Made by a program: the position numbers and the translations under genes
Origin: Oceanospirillaceae bacterium
Lineage (GTDB): Bacteria; Pseudomonadota; Gammaproteobacteria; Pseudomonadales; Balneatricaceae
Assembly (NCBI GenBank): GCA_013373085.1
Contig: JABXIM010000044.1
Coordinates: 1-64,000, forward strand
DNA: 64,000 nt
Direction: 5' to 3'
Notes under the pieces: generated by a model
What the model saw: the letters and a program-made list of their open reading frames with translations, nothing else
What the model was told of the DNA's origin: nothing
Databases searched by the model: none
Shown: one piece after another, positions 24,159 to 33,710 of the stretch
How positions within the stretch are numbered: the first letter of the stretch is position 1
Layout of the letters: every line of letters starts with the position of its first letter

Positions 24159-26954
24159 TCAGTCGATCAGCTTGAGTCCGGTCGGCAGCTTCTCGCCGAA
24201 CAGCAGCTGGCTCTCGTCGTCGCTCAGCTCGCGCGCCTCGGCTACGAGCTCGATCCAGAGCGCGGGTGCCTTGGCCTCCTCCAGCTTGGCGATCACCCTG
24301 TCGCGGTCACCGGCGTCGAGATCGCGGCTGCGGTCTCCGCTCATGCGCGCCAGCATCACCGCGGCGAAGGCGATCTGCTGGTTCTTCTTCCAGTCCTGCG
24401 CCAGCAGCTTTTGCAGCCATTTGCTCGCAACCTCCGCCGGCACCACATTGTGGGCGCTGCGATGGAACAGCACCCGGGCACCGATGCGGCCGACCGCCCA
24501 CCAGGAGGTCTGGGTTTCGCTCTTCTTCTCGAGCCGCTTGAGCAGCCAGTTGCCGACCTTGACCTTGGTCTCGACCGGCAGCCGTTCGAGGCCTGCCACC
24601 AGCTGTACCATGTCGTCGTAAGCCTTGTCCTGCAGGTCCGCCATCAGCTTGCGGTTGCGCAACGCTACCGGGTCCAGATACTTGCCGACCGCCTTGAACA
24701 GTGCCTGCTGCTGGTCCGCGTCGAGGCCACCGGCGGCACGGCGCCAGAAAACCCACCAGTTGCTCCAGGCCGGGTTACCCTTGTCGAACTGCAGGCCGTG
24801 GCGATACAGCGGCCAGATCTGCTGCAGGCGCCAGTCATCGAGCGGATAACCGAAACCGGGACGCAGGCAGTAGCCGGCGAGATTGAACCAGACCCGCTCG
24901 TGTGTTTCGGAGCGGCGGCGGCGCTGGCTGCCTTCGAGCAGTTCGTCGAACAGTGCGCGCAACAGTGGCGTTTCCCAGCTGTCGCGCTTGCCGAGGATTT
25001 TCTCCAGGTCGTTGCGCAGCGTTTTCACTGCCTTGGGATCGAACGCCTTCTTGCTCTGGCCAAACACTTCATCGATCAGCGTCCGCGCCTCGTCGAAGCG
25101 CGGCGGCAGCGCGGCTGCCGACGACCGTCCCTGACGCTGCCGCGCCAGATCCTTGCGCACCTGGAACTCGACCGCCCAGCGCTTGCTACTGTCGGCCAGG
25201 CTGACGCATTCGATTTTCAGGGTGCCGACTTCGGTCAGCGTCGAGACCAGCTCGACCTCGACTTCAGCGGTATCATCGTCGTCAGCCTCGAGCGCGGCGA
25301 ACAGCGGCGGCAGGTCGACAAAACTCTCGCGGTCGATTGCAACCAGCTCCCCTGCCGCATAGCGGGTATCGGCACTGGTCGAGAGCAAATGAAAGCGTAC
25401 CGGCTGCCCCAGGCGAAGCGCGAAGCGGCGCTCCGCCAGCCGCACCTCCCGGCCCTCCTCGCTGCCACGCGGCAACAGACAGACGCCCTGCTGGCCTTCG
25501 TCGCCGGCCGTGTCGATCTGGAGGAAGAAGCTGCGTGCCGAACCGCCGCCGATTTTCAGCGCCGCGCCGCGCCGCGCCAGGCCATAAGCCACCGCGCCGT
25601 AAGCCACGGCGAGATTCGGATGACGGTTCTCCAGCGCCTGAACCGGAGCGCCGCGCCACTGCCCCAGAATGTCGAGCAGACGTTCGCGGGCACTGCCGCT
25701 ATTGAAGACACCACCGTTGAACAGCACGGCATCGGGTACCGCCGGCACCTGCACGTCAGCAGCCAGTTGCAGCGCTTCGCGGCAGGCACTCTGGTGGCGG
25801 CCGAGGAATTCGGCGATATGCTTGCTGATGGCCGGATCCGCCGCGTACGGCAGTCCGAACTCGACCACCGCACTACGACGCCGATCCGGCCGCGCGTCGA
25901 GGTCCACGACGGGAAAGAAGCCGTCAAGGGCCAGTTCACGCACTTCGTCACGGGTCAGTTCGCAGCTTTTGGTTCCGCCGATCAGCGAACGGCCGGCGCC
26001 CAGCAGCGTGACCCTGGCGCTGTCCGGCGCGTCCTCGGCGAGCAGCAGTTCCTTGGCCTTGCGCGTCTGCTGGATCAGCTGCGACAGGCTGGCGGCCCGC
26101 AATTTGCTGCCGCCGGAGACCAGTCGCTGTTCGGCGCGATGCGCCAGCGCAAGGTCGATATTGTCGCCGCCGAGCATCAGGTGGTCACCGACGCCGACAC
26201 GGCTCAACTCGAGCCCGGACTCGCCCGTCGCCACGCGGATCAGGCTGAGGTCCGTGGTGCCGCCGCCAACGTCGCAAACCAGCAGCAGACGCACGTCGTG
26301 CAGCAGCTCGCCGGCGGCATCGATGTGATGTGTGTACCAGTCGTAGCACGCGGCCTGGGGCTCCTCGACCAGCAGGATATGCGGCAGGCCGGCCATGCAG
26401 GCAGCCTCGACGGTGAGTGACCGGGCCACCTCGTCGAACGACGCCGGCACCGTGACAATCACCTCCTGCGCCTCGAGCGGGTACTGCGGATTAGCCTGGT
26501 TCCAGGCCGCCCGCACATGGCTGAGATAGCTGGCGCTGGCGAGCACCGGCGACACCTTGGCGACGTCCTCGGCTGCGGCCCAGGGCAGAATCGCCGCGGT
26601 CTGGTCGACCTGGCTGTGGGACAGCCAGCTCTTGGCGCTGGTGACCTGTCGGCCTTCCGAGCGCGAACCCAGCTCGCGCGCCCAGTCCCCGACCACCACC
26701 TGATCCAGCTCCCCGGTCAACTCGGGTTTCGGCCAGGGCAGCTGCAGATCGCCGGCCACCAGTTCACCTTCCGTTGGATGGTAGCGGAAGGACGGCAGCA
26801 GCGGCTTTTTCGCCACCTCGCCGGCAGCGACCAGCTGCTCAATTTCGAACAGCTGCGGCCGTACGCCCGTTATGCCGCTACCGATATCTGCGAAGGCAAC
26901 CGCGGTGTGAGTGGTGCCGAGATCGATACCAACGATAAAGCGTGCTTCAGCCAT
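24159..26954 (-). CDS. Large Hsp70-family (DnaK-like) protein
   Basis: A 931-residue protein. The N-terminal Hsp70 ATPase domain is visible from FIVGIDLGTTHTAVAFADIG (residues 7-26), the phosphate loop VCDVGGGTTDLSLI near residue 230 and VLFNGGVFNSG near residue 415. A beta-rich substrate-like part and a long helical C-terminal extension of about 330 residues replace the normal DnaK lid, and no EEVD-type tail is present. Such large Hsp70 proteins travel with a second Hsp70 and a DUF2760 protein. It lies four bases after the second Hsp70 gene. Clients are unknown. Confidence 0.88.
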   Translation of the reverse strand: MAEARFIVGIDLGTTHTAVAFADIGSGITGVRPQLFEIEQLVAAGEVAKKPLLPSFRYHPTEGELVAGDLQLPWPKPELTGELDQVVVGDWARELGSRSEGRQVTSAKSWLSHSQVDQTAAILPWAAAEDVAKVSPVLASASYLSHVRAAWNQANPQYPLEAQEVIVTVPASFDEVARSLTVEAACMAGLPHILLVEEPQAACYDWYTHHIDAAGELLHDVRLLLVCDVGGGTTDLSLIRVATGESGLELSRVGVGDHLMLGGDNIDLALAHRAEQRLVSGGSKLRAASLSQLIQQTRKAKELLLAEDAPDSARVTLLGAGRSLIGGTKSCELTRDEVRELALDGFFPVVDLDARPDRRRSAVVEFGLPYAADPAISKHIAEFLGRHQSACREALQLAADVQVPAVPDAVLFNGGVFNSGSARERLLDILGQWRGAPVQALENRHPNLAVAYGAVAYGLARRGAALKIGGGSARSFFLQIDTAGDEGQQGVCLLPRGSEEGREVRLAERRFALRLGQPVRFHLLSTSADTRYAAGELVAIDRESFVDLPPLFAALEADDDDTAEVEVELVSTLTEVGTLKIECVSLADSSKRWAVEFQVRKDLARQRQGRSSAAALPPRFDEARTLIDEVFGQSKKAFDPKAVKTLRNDLEKILGKRDSWETPLLRALFDELLEGSQRRRRSETHERVWFNLAGYCLRPGFGYPLDDWRLQQIWPLYRHGLQFDKGNPAWSNWWVFWRRAAGGLDADQQQALFKAVGKYLDPVALRNRKLMADLQDKAYDDMVQLVAGLERLPVETKVKVGNWLLKRLEKKSETQTSWWAVGRIGARVLFHRSAHNVVPAEVASKWLQKLLAQDWKKNQQIAFAAVMLARMSGDRSRDLDAGDRDRVIAKLEEAKAPALWIELVAEARELSDDESQLLFGEKLPTGLKLID

Positions 26955-26957
26955 CGG

Positions 26958-28784
26958 TTACTGTTCCCGGACGTCGAGTTCCACCTGCCAGCGCTCGGCG
27001 CCGTCGCGGGGAATCGCTTCGAGACGCAGCGTGCCGACTTCAGTGACGCGGGAAGCCAGCCGCACCGGCACCACTTCACCCGGAGTCCGTCCCTCGACCG
27101 GCAGCGTGGCCTGGATTTCCGGCAGTTCTTCGAGTTCCTCCGGCTCCCAGTAGTCCAGCAGCGTGCCGGCGGTATCGTCGCGGCGCGTGGTTGAGCCGAA
27201 GAAACGGAAGCGCACCGGTTCGCCAACCACCAGACCGAATTCACGGCCCGGCACCTCGGCCTCGGAGCCCTCCTCCATACCGAACGGCGCGACGCAGAGC
27301 GCCTCGACCGGCGGTTCCATGCCCGGAATCGCCGGCATGGCGCTTTCGATGCCGACGTAGTAGGCACTGGCGATACCGCCACGAATGCGCACGCCCTGGC
27401 CCTGACGCACGGCGCCGTAATAGGCCGAGCCGCGGGCCACGGCGAGATCCAGGTCGAGACCGCTCAGCAGCGTTGCCTGGGGCGCACCGGCGGTACTGAG
27501 CCAGCTGTTGATGATGGTCAGGGTACGTTCGGCCAGCGCCGGTGCCTTGAGTACACCACCATTGAACAGAATCCGGGTCGGCTTGATAAAGTCGCCGGCG
27601 CCGGCGCCGAACAGCTCATCGGCGGCGCCGTGTTGACGGCTCAGGAAAGCCGCCAGGTGACGCGAGATCGCCGCGTCCTGGGCGTAGGGCAGGCCCATCT
27701 GGGTCAGGGCCCCGCGCGCCTGCGCCGCCGGGTGATCGTCGATGCCGACCTGCGGGAAAAAGCCTTCGACCAGCGACTCGCGCACTTCGTCGCGGGTCAG
27801 TTCGGTACGCAGCGTGCCGCCAAGCAGCTTGGAGCCCCTGCTCGGCACCACGATCGGTACCGACTCGACGTCGGGATCGGCCAGCAGCTTCTCCTTGGCG
27901 TCACGACAGGCGTGTACGATGCCCATCACCTGCCAGGGCTGCAGGTTGGTGCCCTGCTGCGCCAGCTTGGCACGCAGCCGGTACGCCAGCGCCAGGTCCA
28001 TGTTGTCGCCGCCGAGCAGGATATGATCGCCGACCGCGACGCGGTTGAGCTGCAGGTTGCCATCGTCTTCGGTCACGGCCACCAGTGAAAAGTCGGACGT
28101 GCCGCCGCCGATATCCACTACCAGGATGATGTCACCGACGCCGACTTCATCGCGCCAGGCATCCTTGCTCGCCTCGATCCAGCTGTAAACAGCCGCCTGC
28201 GGCTCTTCAAGCAGCGTCAGGTGGCGGAAGCCGATGTTGCGGGCGGCATCGGCGGTCAGTTCGCGCGCAGCCGGGTCGAACGAGGCCGGAACCGTGATGG
28301 TCACGTCCTGATCCACCAGCGGCGTGTCGGGATACCAGTAGTCCCAGGCCCGGCGCAGGTGTTCGAGGTACAGGCCGGTGGCGTCCAGCGGCGACAGCTT
28401 CGGCACTTCGTCGGGGCTGTTCAGCGGCAGGAATGCCGAGTGACGGTCGACGCCGCCATGGCAGAGCCAGCTCTTGGCGCTGGCCACCAGGCGAATCGGC
28501 GTCTTGCTGCCGAGTTCCCGCGCCAGGGTGCCGACGACAACCGGCTCCTGGCTCCAGGGCAGGCTGAGATCGTCGCCGGAGAGCTCCGATTCGTGGGCCT
28601 GGTAAACGAAGGACGGCAACTGCCATTTCTCGTCGATGGTGCCGGGGGCCGAGAGCTGCGGAACCGGCATCACCTCGAGTGCGGCGTCATCGTCTGCATC
28701 GAGGTCGACGTAGGACAGCACGCAGTGGGTGGTGCCGAGGTCGATGCCAACGGCGTAACGGGCGCGGGTCTGTTCCTGGTTCAC
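26958..28784 (-). CDS. Hsp70-family (DnaK-like) protein
   Basis: A 608-residue Hsp70 with GIDLGTTHCVLSYVDLD near residue 13, VVDIGGGTSDFSL near residue 225 and ILFNGGVLKAP near residue 415, then a beta domain but little or no C-terminal lid. The start is a GTG at 28784 that overlaps the stop of the DUF2760 gene (GTGA). It most resembles the partner Hsp70 of the DUF2760/Hsp70/Hsp70 set rather than DnaK, HscA or HscC. No J-protein or GrpE gene is nearby. Confidence 0.88.
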   Translation of the reverse strand: MNQEQTRARYAVGIDLGTTHCVLSYVDLDADDDAALEVMPVPQLSAPGTIDEKWQLPSFVYQAHESELSGDDLSLPWSQEPVVVGTLARELGSKTPIRLVASAKSWLCHGGVDRHSAFLPLNSPDEVPKLSPLDATGLYLEHLRRAWDYWYPDTPLVDQDVTITVPASFDPAARELTADAARNIGFRHLTLLEEPQAAVYSWIEASKDAWRDEVGVGDIILVVDIGGGTSDFSLVAVTEDDGNLQLNRVAVGDHILLGGDNMDLALAYRLRAKLAQQGTNLQPWQVMGIVHACRDAKEKLLADPDVESVPIVVPSRGSKLLGGTLRTELTRDEVRESLVEGFFPQVGIDDHPAAQARGALTQMGLPYAQDAAISRHLAAFLSRQHGAADELFGAGAGDFIKPTRILFNGGVLKAPALAERTLTIINSWLSTAGAPQATLLSGLDLDLAVARGSAYYGAVRQGQGVRIRGGIASAYYVGIESAMPAIPGMEPPVEALCVAPFGMEEGSEAEVPGREFGLVVGEPVRFRFFGSTTRRDDTAGTLLDYWEPEELEELPEIQATLPVEGRTPGEVVPVRLASRVTEVGTLRLEAIPRDGAERWQVELDVREQ

Positions 28785-29368
28785 AGCTCCACCTCCGCCG
28801 GGGCGATCACACGGGTATCGTGCCCCTCGGCCAGCTTCGGCAGTTTCACCTCGGTGACTTTCCAGCCGCGGTGCACCAGGGTGCCGGTAAAGGGCGCCTT
28901 GCCGACGACGTTGCCGGTGAGGCGGACTTCATGGGCATTGAACCCTTCCGGCAGGGTGACGCGGCTTTCTTCGTCTTCGCCGCGCACCGGCTCGAAGCGG
29001 AAGTACTCGTCCAGCGCCTTGCGGCTGCCCTCGTGTACGACGCGGGCTGCGGCGCCGATATCGGCGTCGGAGAAACCGGCCAGGTCCTCGCGCACGAAGT
29101 CGACGAAGCGCGCCTCCTGCTGCAGCAGCGACAGCAGCTGCAGCGCCGCGTCCGGCGTGGCTTCCTTCAGTTTCGGCGCCGGTTTGGGCGCGGGCTTCGC
29201 TTCCGGCGCGGGTTCGGGCTTCGGCTCCGGTTGCGGCGCAGCCTGGGGCGCCGGCTGCGACGAAGAACCCTTGGTCAGATACAGCAACAGAAACAGCGCC
29301 GCCAGCACCGCCAGGCCCAGGTGCACGGCATCCAGGGTGGTCGGTATCGCTGTGAAATCAAAATTCAT
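28781..29368 (-). CDS. DUF2760 protein, membrane-anchored
   Basis: A 195-residue protein. A single hydrophobic helix (about residues 16-32, LGLAVLAALFLLLYL) is followed by a Pro/Lys/Glu-rich linker (about 35-68) and a soluble C-terminal domain of about 125 residues matching DUF2760. It is first in the operon and overlaps the first Hsp70 gene. It could anchor the two Hsp70 proteins at the membrane, which is inference from the shape and gene order. The upstream space 29369-29579 would hold the promoter. Confidence 0.78.
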   Translation of the reverse strand: MNFDFTAIPTTLDAVHLGLAVLAALFLLLYLTKGSSSQPAPQAAPQPEPKPEPAPEAKPAPKPAPKLKEATPDAALQLLSLLQQEARFVDFVREDLAGFSDADIGAAARVVHEGSRKALDEYFRFEPVRGEDEESRVTLPEGFNAHEVRLTGNVVGKAPFTGTLVHRGWKVTEVKLPKLAEGHDTRVIAPAEVEL

Positions 29369-29508
29369 GCATAAACTCCTGACTATAAACGAGGCCCGGC
29401 CCCGGAAAAGCGCACATTGTACCCAAATCGTGACAGCCTGTTGAATGTCGCAGAACGACGGAGTGGCTGGCTTTGTATCAATCGCAGGATAAGGGGAACC
29501 TGATCCCG

Positions 29509-29575
29509 TGATGGGTTACGCCGCGACCGCCCGCTGCCAACCGGCGAGCCGCTGCGGATGCGGCTGCACCCATCA
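29509..29575. repeat. Inverted repeat after the porin gene
   Basis: TGATGGGT (29509-29516) is mirrored by ACCCATCA (29568-29575), with a GC-rich interior that can fold further. It stands immediately after the porin stop codon on the minus strand and may act as a terminator or be a REP-like unit. There is no T-run. Confidence 0.4.
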
Positions 29576-29579
29576 ATCG

Positions 29580-30806
29580 TTACAGCAGCGCATGGCTGTA
29601 GTTGAGCATCAGGCGGTTTTCGTCCGAATCGTAGGTTTCGGTGGAGCGCACCGAGGAATTGCGCCAGCGCAGCGAGAGACCCTCTACCGACTGGAACTGG
29701 TACTGCAGCTCGACATTGCGCTCCCATTCCTTGCCGTCGTGCCCGCTACCGGTGCGAATGTTGTCGCCACGGGTATAGCGGGTCATGAACGTCAGCCCCG
29801 GCATCGACACGAAGGCATAGTCGAAGCGGGCCTGCCAGGAATCCTCGTCGGCGCGGTCGAAGTCCAGCCGCTGCACCGAGTTCCAGGTCTGGTAGCTGTT
29901 GTCGTCATGGTTGTACCCATCCCAGGACACGACGTATCCGTCGCCGTCCACGGTCTGGTAGGACAGGGTCAGCTTGGCAGGCCCCAGGCGCAGCTGCGCC
30001 GCAACGTTGGTGAGGTTGCTGTCGTAGCCGCGACCGACCGAGTCCAGCGCGCCATCACCATCGGCCTCACCGATATAGTGATGCAGATCGAGCAGCAGCT
30101 CCCGCTCCGGCCCCAGCACCAGCGGGTAACTGGCATTGAGGTAGGTCTGGCTCAGCACGTTGTCGGCCTCGCCGTAGGCGGCCGCCAGGCTCAGGCCGTT
30201 GTTGAACCCGTAGCCGCCGCCGAGCACCGCCACTTCGTAGTCATTGCCCCGATTGTCGGTATAGGACTCGAAATCGTCCTCGGTCTTGGCGCTGGCCTTG
30301 TCGGACCAGATGCCATAGAGGTCGAGTGCGCCCCAGTTGCCCGCCAGCAGGGCCGCCTGGGTGGCGCTCGGCGTGGAGCGGGAGTCGGAATCGTTGAACA
30401 GCGGCGTATTCAGCACCATCCGTCCTGCACGCAATTCGGCGCTCTGCCCCAGTTTCAACTTGCCATACGCCTGGCCGAACTTGGTGTAGCCGCCCTGCGA
30501 GCCGTCGGATTCGTCCTGCAGGATGCCGGTACCGCCCTCGCCCCTGTCGCCGGCCAGCTTGCCGACGGTAAACAGCGAGGCGTCGAAGCCAATCAGGCCT
30601 CCGGCATAGCCGGACAGGTAGTCCAGCCGCAGCGCCTGGGACAGCGCCTTGGAGTCCTCCAGTCCCTGATCCTTGTCTCGGTTGAAATAGAAGGTCCGGA
30701 ATTTGGCGGTCAGGCGGTGATCGCCTTCGGCTGCGGTAGTCGCGGGGCTCTGTGCTGCCGCAACGGCCAGCGCTACGCCAGCCAGTGCCCAGGCTCGGTT
30801 ATCCAT
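29580..30806 (-). CDS. OprD-like outer-membrane porin
   Basis: A 408-residue protein with a signal peptide (residues 1-26, ending ATTAAEG). Alternating beta strands with aromatic ends follow, and the closing strand is RLMLNYSHALL, as in outer-membrane barrels. Typical phrases are LRAGRMVLNTPLFNDSDSR near residue 130 and the closing segment with WRNSSVRST. OprD-family porins admit small anionic or basic nutrients, and the ligand is not predictable here. It stands alone between TesB and the DUF2760 operon, all on the minus strand. Confidence 0.85.
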   Translation of the reverse strand: MDNRAWALAGVALAVAAAQSPATTAAEGDHRLTAKFRTFYFNRDKDQGLEDSKALSQALRLDYLSGYAGGLIGFDASLFTVGKLAGDRGEGGTGILQDESDGSQGGYTKFGQAYGKLKLGQSAELRAGRMVLNTPLFNDSDSRSTPSATQAALLAGNWGALDLYGIWSDKASAKTEDDFESYTDNRGNDYEVAVLGGGYGFNNGLSLAAAYGEADNVLSQTYLNASYPLVLGPERELLLDLHHYIGEADGDGALDSVGRGYDSNLTNVAAQLRLGPAKLTLSYQTVDGDGYVVSWDGYNHDDNSYQTWNSVQRLDFDRADEDSWQARFDYAFVSMPGLTFMTRYTRGDNIRTGSGHDGKEWERNVELQYQFQSVEGLSLRWRNSSVRSTETYDSDENRLMLNYSHALL

Positions 30807-30840
30807 CGAGTATCAATCTCCGTTGGGTTGTAAACAGGCT

Positions 30841-30859
30841 GTTCCCGGAGGCCGGGAAC
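30841..30859 (-). terminator. Hairpin between tesB and the porin gene
   Basis: GTTCCCGG (30841-30848) and CCGGGAAC (30852-30859) form a perfect 8-bp stem with a 3-base loop, 88 bases beyond the tesB stop. Only a short T-rich tract follows on the minus strand, so termination is likely but weakly supported. Confidence 0.45.
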
Positions 30860-30947
30860 GCCGGCGCAAAGGGTACAGACTTCGCACTCCGGGCAACAGC
30901 TCGAAAGGACCGGACGGCGGGCGTAATCGCGCAACAGGGTATTGCAT

Positions 30948-31811
30948 TCAGGGTACAGTGAAGCGTGCCAATCCCTCCTGCGCACTGCTGGCTACCAGCA
31001 CGCCGTCACGGCTGTAAAAGCTGCCGCGACCGAAGTAGCGGCCATGGCCGGCACGCGGACTTTCCATATGGTAGTAAAGCCATTCGTCGACCCGGAACCC
31101 GGCATGAAACCAGAGCGCATGATCGAGACTCGCCAGCTGAATGCCCGGGGTCAGCATGTTGATGCCATGGGGCCGCAGGCCGGTCAGCATCAGCTCCTTG
31201 TCCGAAATGTAGGTCAGCAGCGTGCGATGGAGGGCGGATGCGTCCGGCAGGCGCCCGGTAAAGCGGAACCAGAATCCCTGCACCGGATCCTGCTTGCCGG
31301 GGTCGAACGGATCGACACGGTCAACGGCGCGTACATCGACCGCCTCCAGCGGGAACTCGAACAGCAGCGGGTGGCTGCGATTGACCTCGAGCAACTGCTC
31401 GATGCGCTCAACATTGCGCTCCAGCGACTCCGGCATGGGAATATCTGCCGGCATTTCGGCCTGATGCTCGCTCCCCTCCTCGGCGCGATGGAACGAAATG
31501 GCACAGTTGAAGATCGCCTTGCCGTCCTGCTTGGCCACCACCCGCCGGGTGGTGAAACTGCCCCCGTCACGAATGGGGTCGACATCGAATATCACCGGCC
31601 GGGCGGCATTGCCCGGACGCAGGAAGTAGGCATGCATCGAATGCGCATGACGGTCCTCCTCCACGGTACGTTCGGCCGCGTTCAGCGCCTGCGCCAACAC
31701 TTGCCCACCAAAGATCTTCGGCAGTGGCAGCGGCAGCGAATCGCCTCGGAACAGGAAACGGTCCAGCTGTTCGACCTGCAGGTTCGCCAGCAGGGCATCG
31801 ATATCAAACAT
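30948..31811 (-). CDS. tesB: Acyl-CoA thioesterase II
   Basis: A 287-residue double hot-dog thioesterase that hydrolyses medium- and long-chain acyl-CoA. Family text is clear: PKIFGGQVLAQALNAAERTV near residue 31, HSMHAYFLRPG near residue 58, the repeat-two segment LASLDHALWFHAGFRVDEWL near residue 228, and GRGSFYSRDG near the end. The length is that of E. coli TesB. It is on the minus strand 78 bases after the DsrE-like gene, and a functional link to that transporter operon is not evident. Confidence 0.93.
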   Translation of the reverse strand: MFDIDALLANLQVEQLDRFLFRGDSLPLPLPKIFGGQVLAQALNAAERTVEEDRHAHSMHAYFLRPGNAARPVIFDVDPIRDGGSFTTRRVVAKQDGKAIFNCAISFHRAEEGSEHQAEMPADIPMPESLERNVERIEQLLEVNRSHPLLFEFPLEAVDVRAVDRVDPFDPGKQDPVQGFWFRFTGRLPDASALHRTLLTYISDKELMLTGLRPHGINMLTPGIQLASLDHALWFHAGFRVDEWLYYHMESPRAGHGRYFGRGSFYSRDGVLVASSAQEGLARFTVP

Positions 31812-31889
31812 GGTTATCTCCGGACTGCGGGCACCGGCTGGGGCCGGTGCGGCTGCTTAATCTATGCAAGATTCGACCCAGCCGCGGGA

Positions 31890-32186
31890 TCAGGCGCGCA
31901 TATAAGCCCAACCGGCCGCCTGCTGCTGGGCGATATGCAGAACCGCTGCCGACGTGGTGCGGACGCCGTCTGGCGCCTCGAGATTCTGGTTGACGAGGCT
32001 GTTGCAACAGAGCACCAGTCGTGAACGGATCGCCTCGTCGTGGAGCGTCACCGCTATCGCGGCCGCCGGGCCGTTGACGACGATCTCGACCTGCGCTTCC
32101 GGCGCAGCCTTGAGCAGGTTGCGGACGTTTGACTGGGCCCGCTGCAACGCCGCTTCGGTGGGCGCGTGGATCATCAGTCGTATCAT
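31890..32186 (-). CDS. DsrE-family small protein
   Basis: A 98-residue soluble protein. The opening MIRLMIHAPTEAALQRAQSN and VEIVVNGPAAAIAV, with a cysteine pair in VLCCNSL near residue 60, fit the DsrE/DsrF-like fold seen in sulfur-relay and sulfur-carrier proteins. I set the start at 32186, where AAGGAG lies nine bases upstream. It follows the ATPase gene of a sulfonate-type ABC transporter by 25 bases, so it belongs to that operon and may handle a sulfur-containing product. That link is inference. Confidence 0.7.
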   Translation of the reverse strand: MIRLMIHAPTEAALQRAQSNVRNLLKAAPEAQVEIVVNGPAAAIAVTLHDEAIRSRLVLCCNSLVNQNLEAPDGVRTTSAAVLHIAQQQAAGWAYMRA

Positions 32187-32211
32187 GGATCGGAACTCCT
32201 TGTCCGGGGGC

Positions 32212-32943
32212 TCAAAGGGCCCCGGCGATTTCGTGTGCGATATGCTGCAGATCCTCGGCGTTACGACCGCGCGGTCGCGGCAGCTCGATGCAGCGATCAA
32301 AGCGGACATGACCAGGGCTACCGGCCAGCACGATGACTCGGTCCGCCAGATAGACCGCCTCTTCGATATCGTGGGTGATAAACATTACCGCGGCACCGGT
32401 TTTCTGCCAAATATTGAGCAGCTCATCCTGCAGATGTTGACGGGTGATGGCGTCGACGGCACTGAAAGGCTCGTCCATGAGCAGCAGGTCCGGGTGCACC
32501 GCCAGCGCCCGGGCAATACCAGCGCGTTGCACCTGCCCCCCGGACAGCTGGTGCGGCCAGCGCTCCGCCAACGGCGATAGCAACGTCAACCCCAGCACTT
32601 CGTCGATACGGGCCGCCTTCTCCTCGACACTGAGCGCCAGCCCCTGCAGGCCATAGGCAATGTTGCCGCGCAGCCGGCGCCAGGGCAACAACCGACCGTC
32701 CTGGAACACGATCCCGCGCGGGCGGCTACCGGGCTTGCTCGGCACATCGAGCCGGATGCGGCCAGCGCTGGGATTGGCCAATCCGGCGACGCAGCGCAGT
32801 AGCGTCGACTTGCCGACGCCTGAACCGCCCACCACCGCGACGAACTCACCGGAGGCGATGGTCAGATCCAGCGCCTCGAAAACCGGATGTTCGCTGTTGC
32901 GGTAATGGTAGCTCAGTCGGTCGATGGTCAGGATGGACGCCAT
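32212..32943 (-). CDS. ABC transporter ATPase, nitrate/sulfonate/taurine type
   Basis: A 243-residue ATPase with Walker A GGSGVGKSTL near residue 38, VFQDGRLLPW (Q-loop segment typical of the SsuB/TauB group), signature LSGGQVQR near residue 135 and Walker B LLLMDEPFSAVD. It overlaps the end of the permease gene by 16 bases. It energises the transporter with the permease at 32928 and binding protein at 33710. Confidence 0.92.
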   Translation of the reverse strand: MASILTIDRLSYHYRNSEHPVFEALDLTIASGEFVAVVGGSGVGKSTLLRCVAGLANPSAGRIRLDVPSKPGSRPRGIVFQDGRLLPWRRLRGNIAYGLQGLALSVEEKAARIDEVLGLTLLSPLAERWPHQLSGGQVQRAGIARALAVHPDLLLMDEPFSAVDAITRQHLQDELLNIWQKTGAAVMFITHDIEEAVYLADRVIVLAGSPGHVRFDRCIELPRPRGRNAEDLQHIAHEIAGAL

Positions 32944-33710
32944 TGCAGTGCTCGTTTCTCGATATAGGCGAAAAGGGTGTCGCTGAGGGTGTAGACCGCC
33001 GAGATGATCAGCATATAGACCACCACGGCCTCGTAGGCGCCGACGCCGGCGGCGGCATTCATCTCCTGGCCCATTCCAGGTACGCCGAGCAGCTCCGCCG
33101 CTATCAGAGTCATCCAGGCTTGGCCGATACCGGTCCGCATGCCCGAAAAGATCCCCGGCGCCGCGGCCGGGAGCGTCACATTGAACGCCTGGTTCAGGTG
33201 CCCGTGCTGACCGAAGGCCCGCGCCAGCTCATAGTATTTGGGGTCTATATTGCGCACCGCCGAGTAGGTGGCGAAATAGTTGACCCAGAACACGCCGATG
33301 GCGATGACGAAGGCGGCGCCGGCGTGACTGACTTTGAACCAGGCGATAGCGAACACGACCCAGGCCAGTGGTGGTATCGGGCGCAGTATGCGCGCCAGCC
33401 AGGCGTGCAGGGCGTCAGCCGTATGCGAAGAGGCCGCTGTCGCACCAACCAGAAAGCCGAGTAGCGTTCCCAGTCCCAAACCCCAGATGTAATGCACCAG
33501 GCTGGAAAGGATCGACGGCAGCAGCCGCCCGGAGGTCCACTCGTCGAGCAGCGCCCCAGGCAGGCGGAACGGATCCGGGATGGTGCCGGGAGGGGCCCAG
33601 CCGGTGACTTGGGCCAGCTTCCAGATGACGACGAACAGCAACACCCCCCCGAAACCGAGCAGCGCCCGTCCCCGACGGGAGCGGGTGAAACGATTGCCTG
33701 AGTGCGTCAT
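32928..33710 (-). CDS. ABC transporter permease, nitrate/sulfonate/taurine type
   Basis: A 260-residue inner-membrane protein with six helices. The ATPase-contact loop is ELARAFGQHGHLNQAFNVTL, followed by PAAAPGIFSGMRTGIGQAWM, the usual SsuC/TauC-like text. Its ATG overlaps the TGA of the binding-protein gene (TGATG at 33710). Confidence 0.92.
   Translation of the reverse strand: MTHSGNRFTRSRRGRALLGFGGVLLFVVIWKLAQVTGWAPPGTIPDPFRLPGALLDEWTSGRLLPSILSSLVHYIWGLGLGTLLGFLVGATAASSHTADALHAWLARILRPIPPLAWVVFAIAWFKVSHAGAAFVIAIGVFWVNYFATYSAVRNIDPKYYELARAFGQHGHLNQAFNVTLPAAAPGIFSGMRTGIGQAWMTLIAAELLGVPGMGQEMNAAAGVGAYEAVVVYMLIISAVYTLSDTLFAYIEKRALQWRPS

Noticed and set aside
24411-26420. A plus-strand open frame of 669 codons
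   Set aside because: Antisense of the large Hsp70 gene, whose minus-strand product shows all Hsp70 motifs.
28781-29368. DUF2760 protein's Pro/Lys/Glu segment as TonB
   Set aside because: The linker looks TonB-like, but the C-terminal domain lacks the TonB fold motifs and the operon holds Hsp70 genes, with no ExbB/ExbD.
30773-30985. Cys-rich 70-codon minus-strand frame between tesB and the porin
   Set aside because: It overlaps both the porin start and the tesB end, contains the hairpin at 30841-30859, and has no ribosome site.
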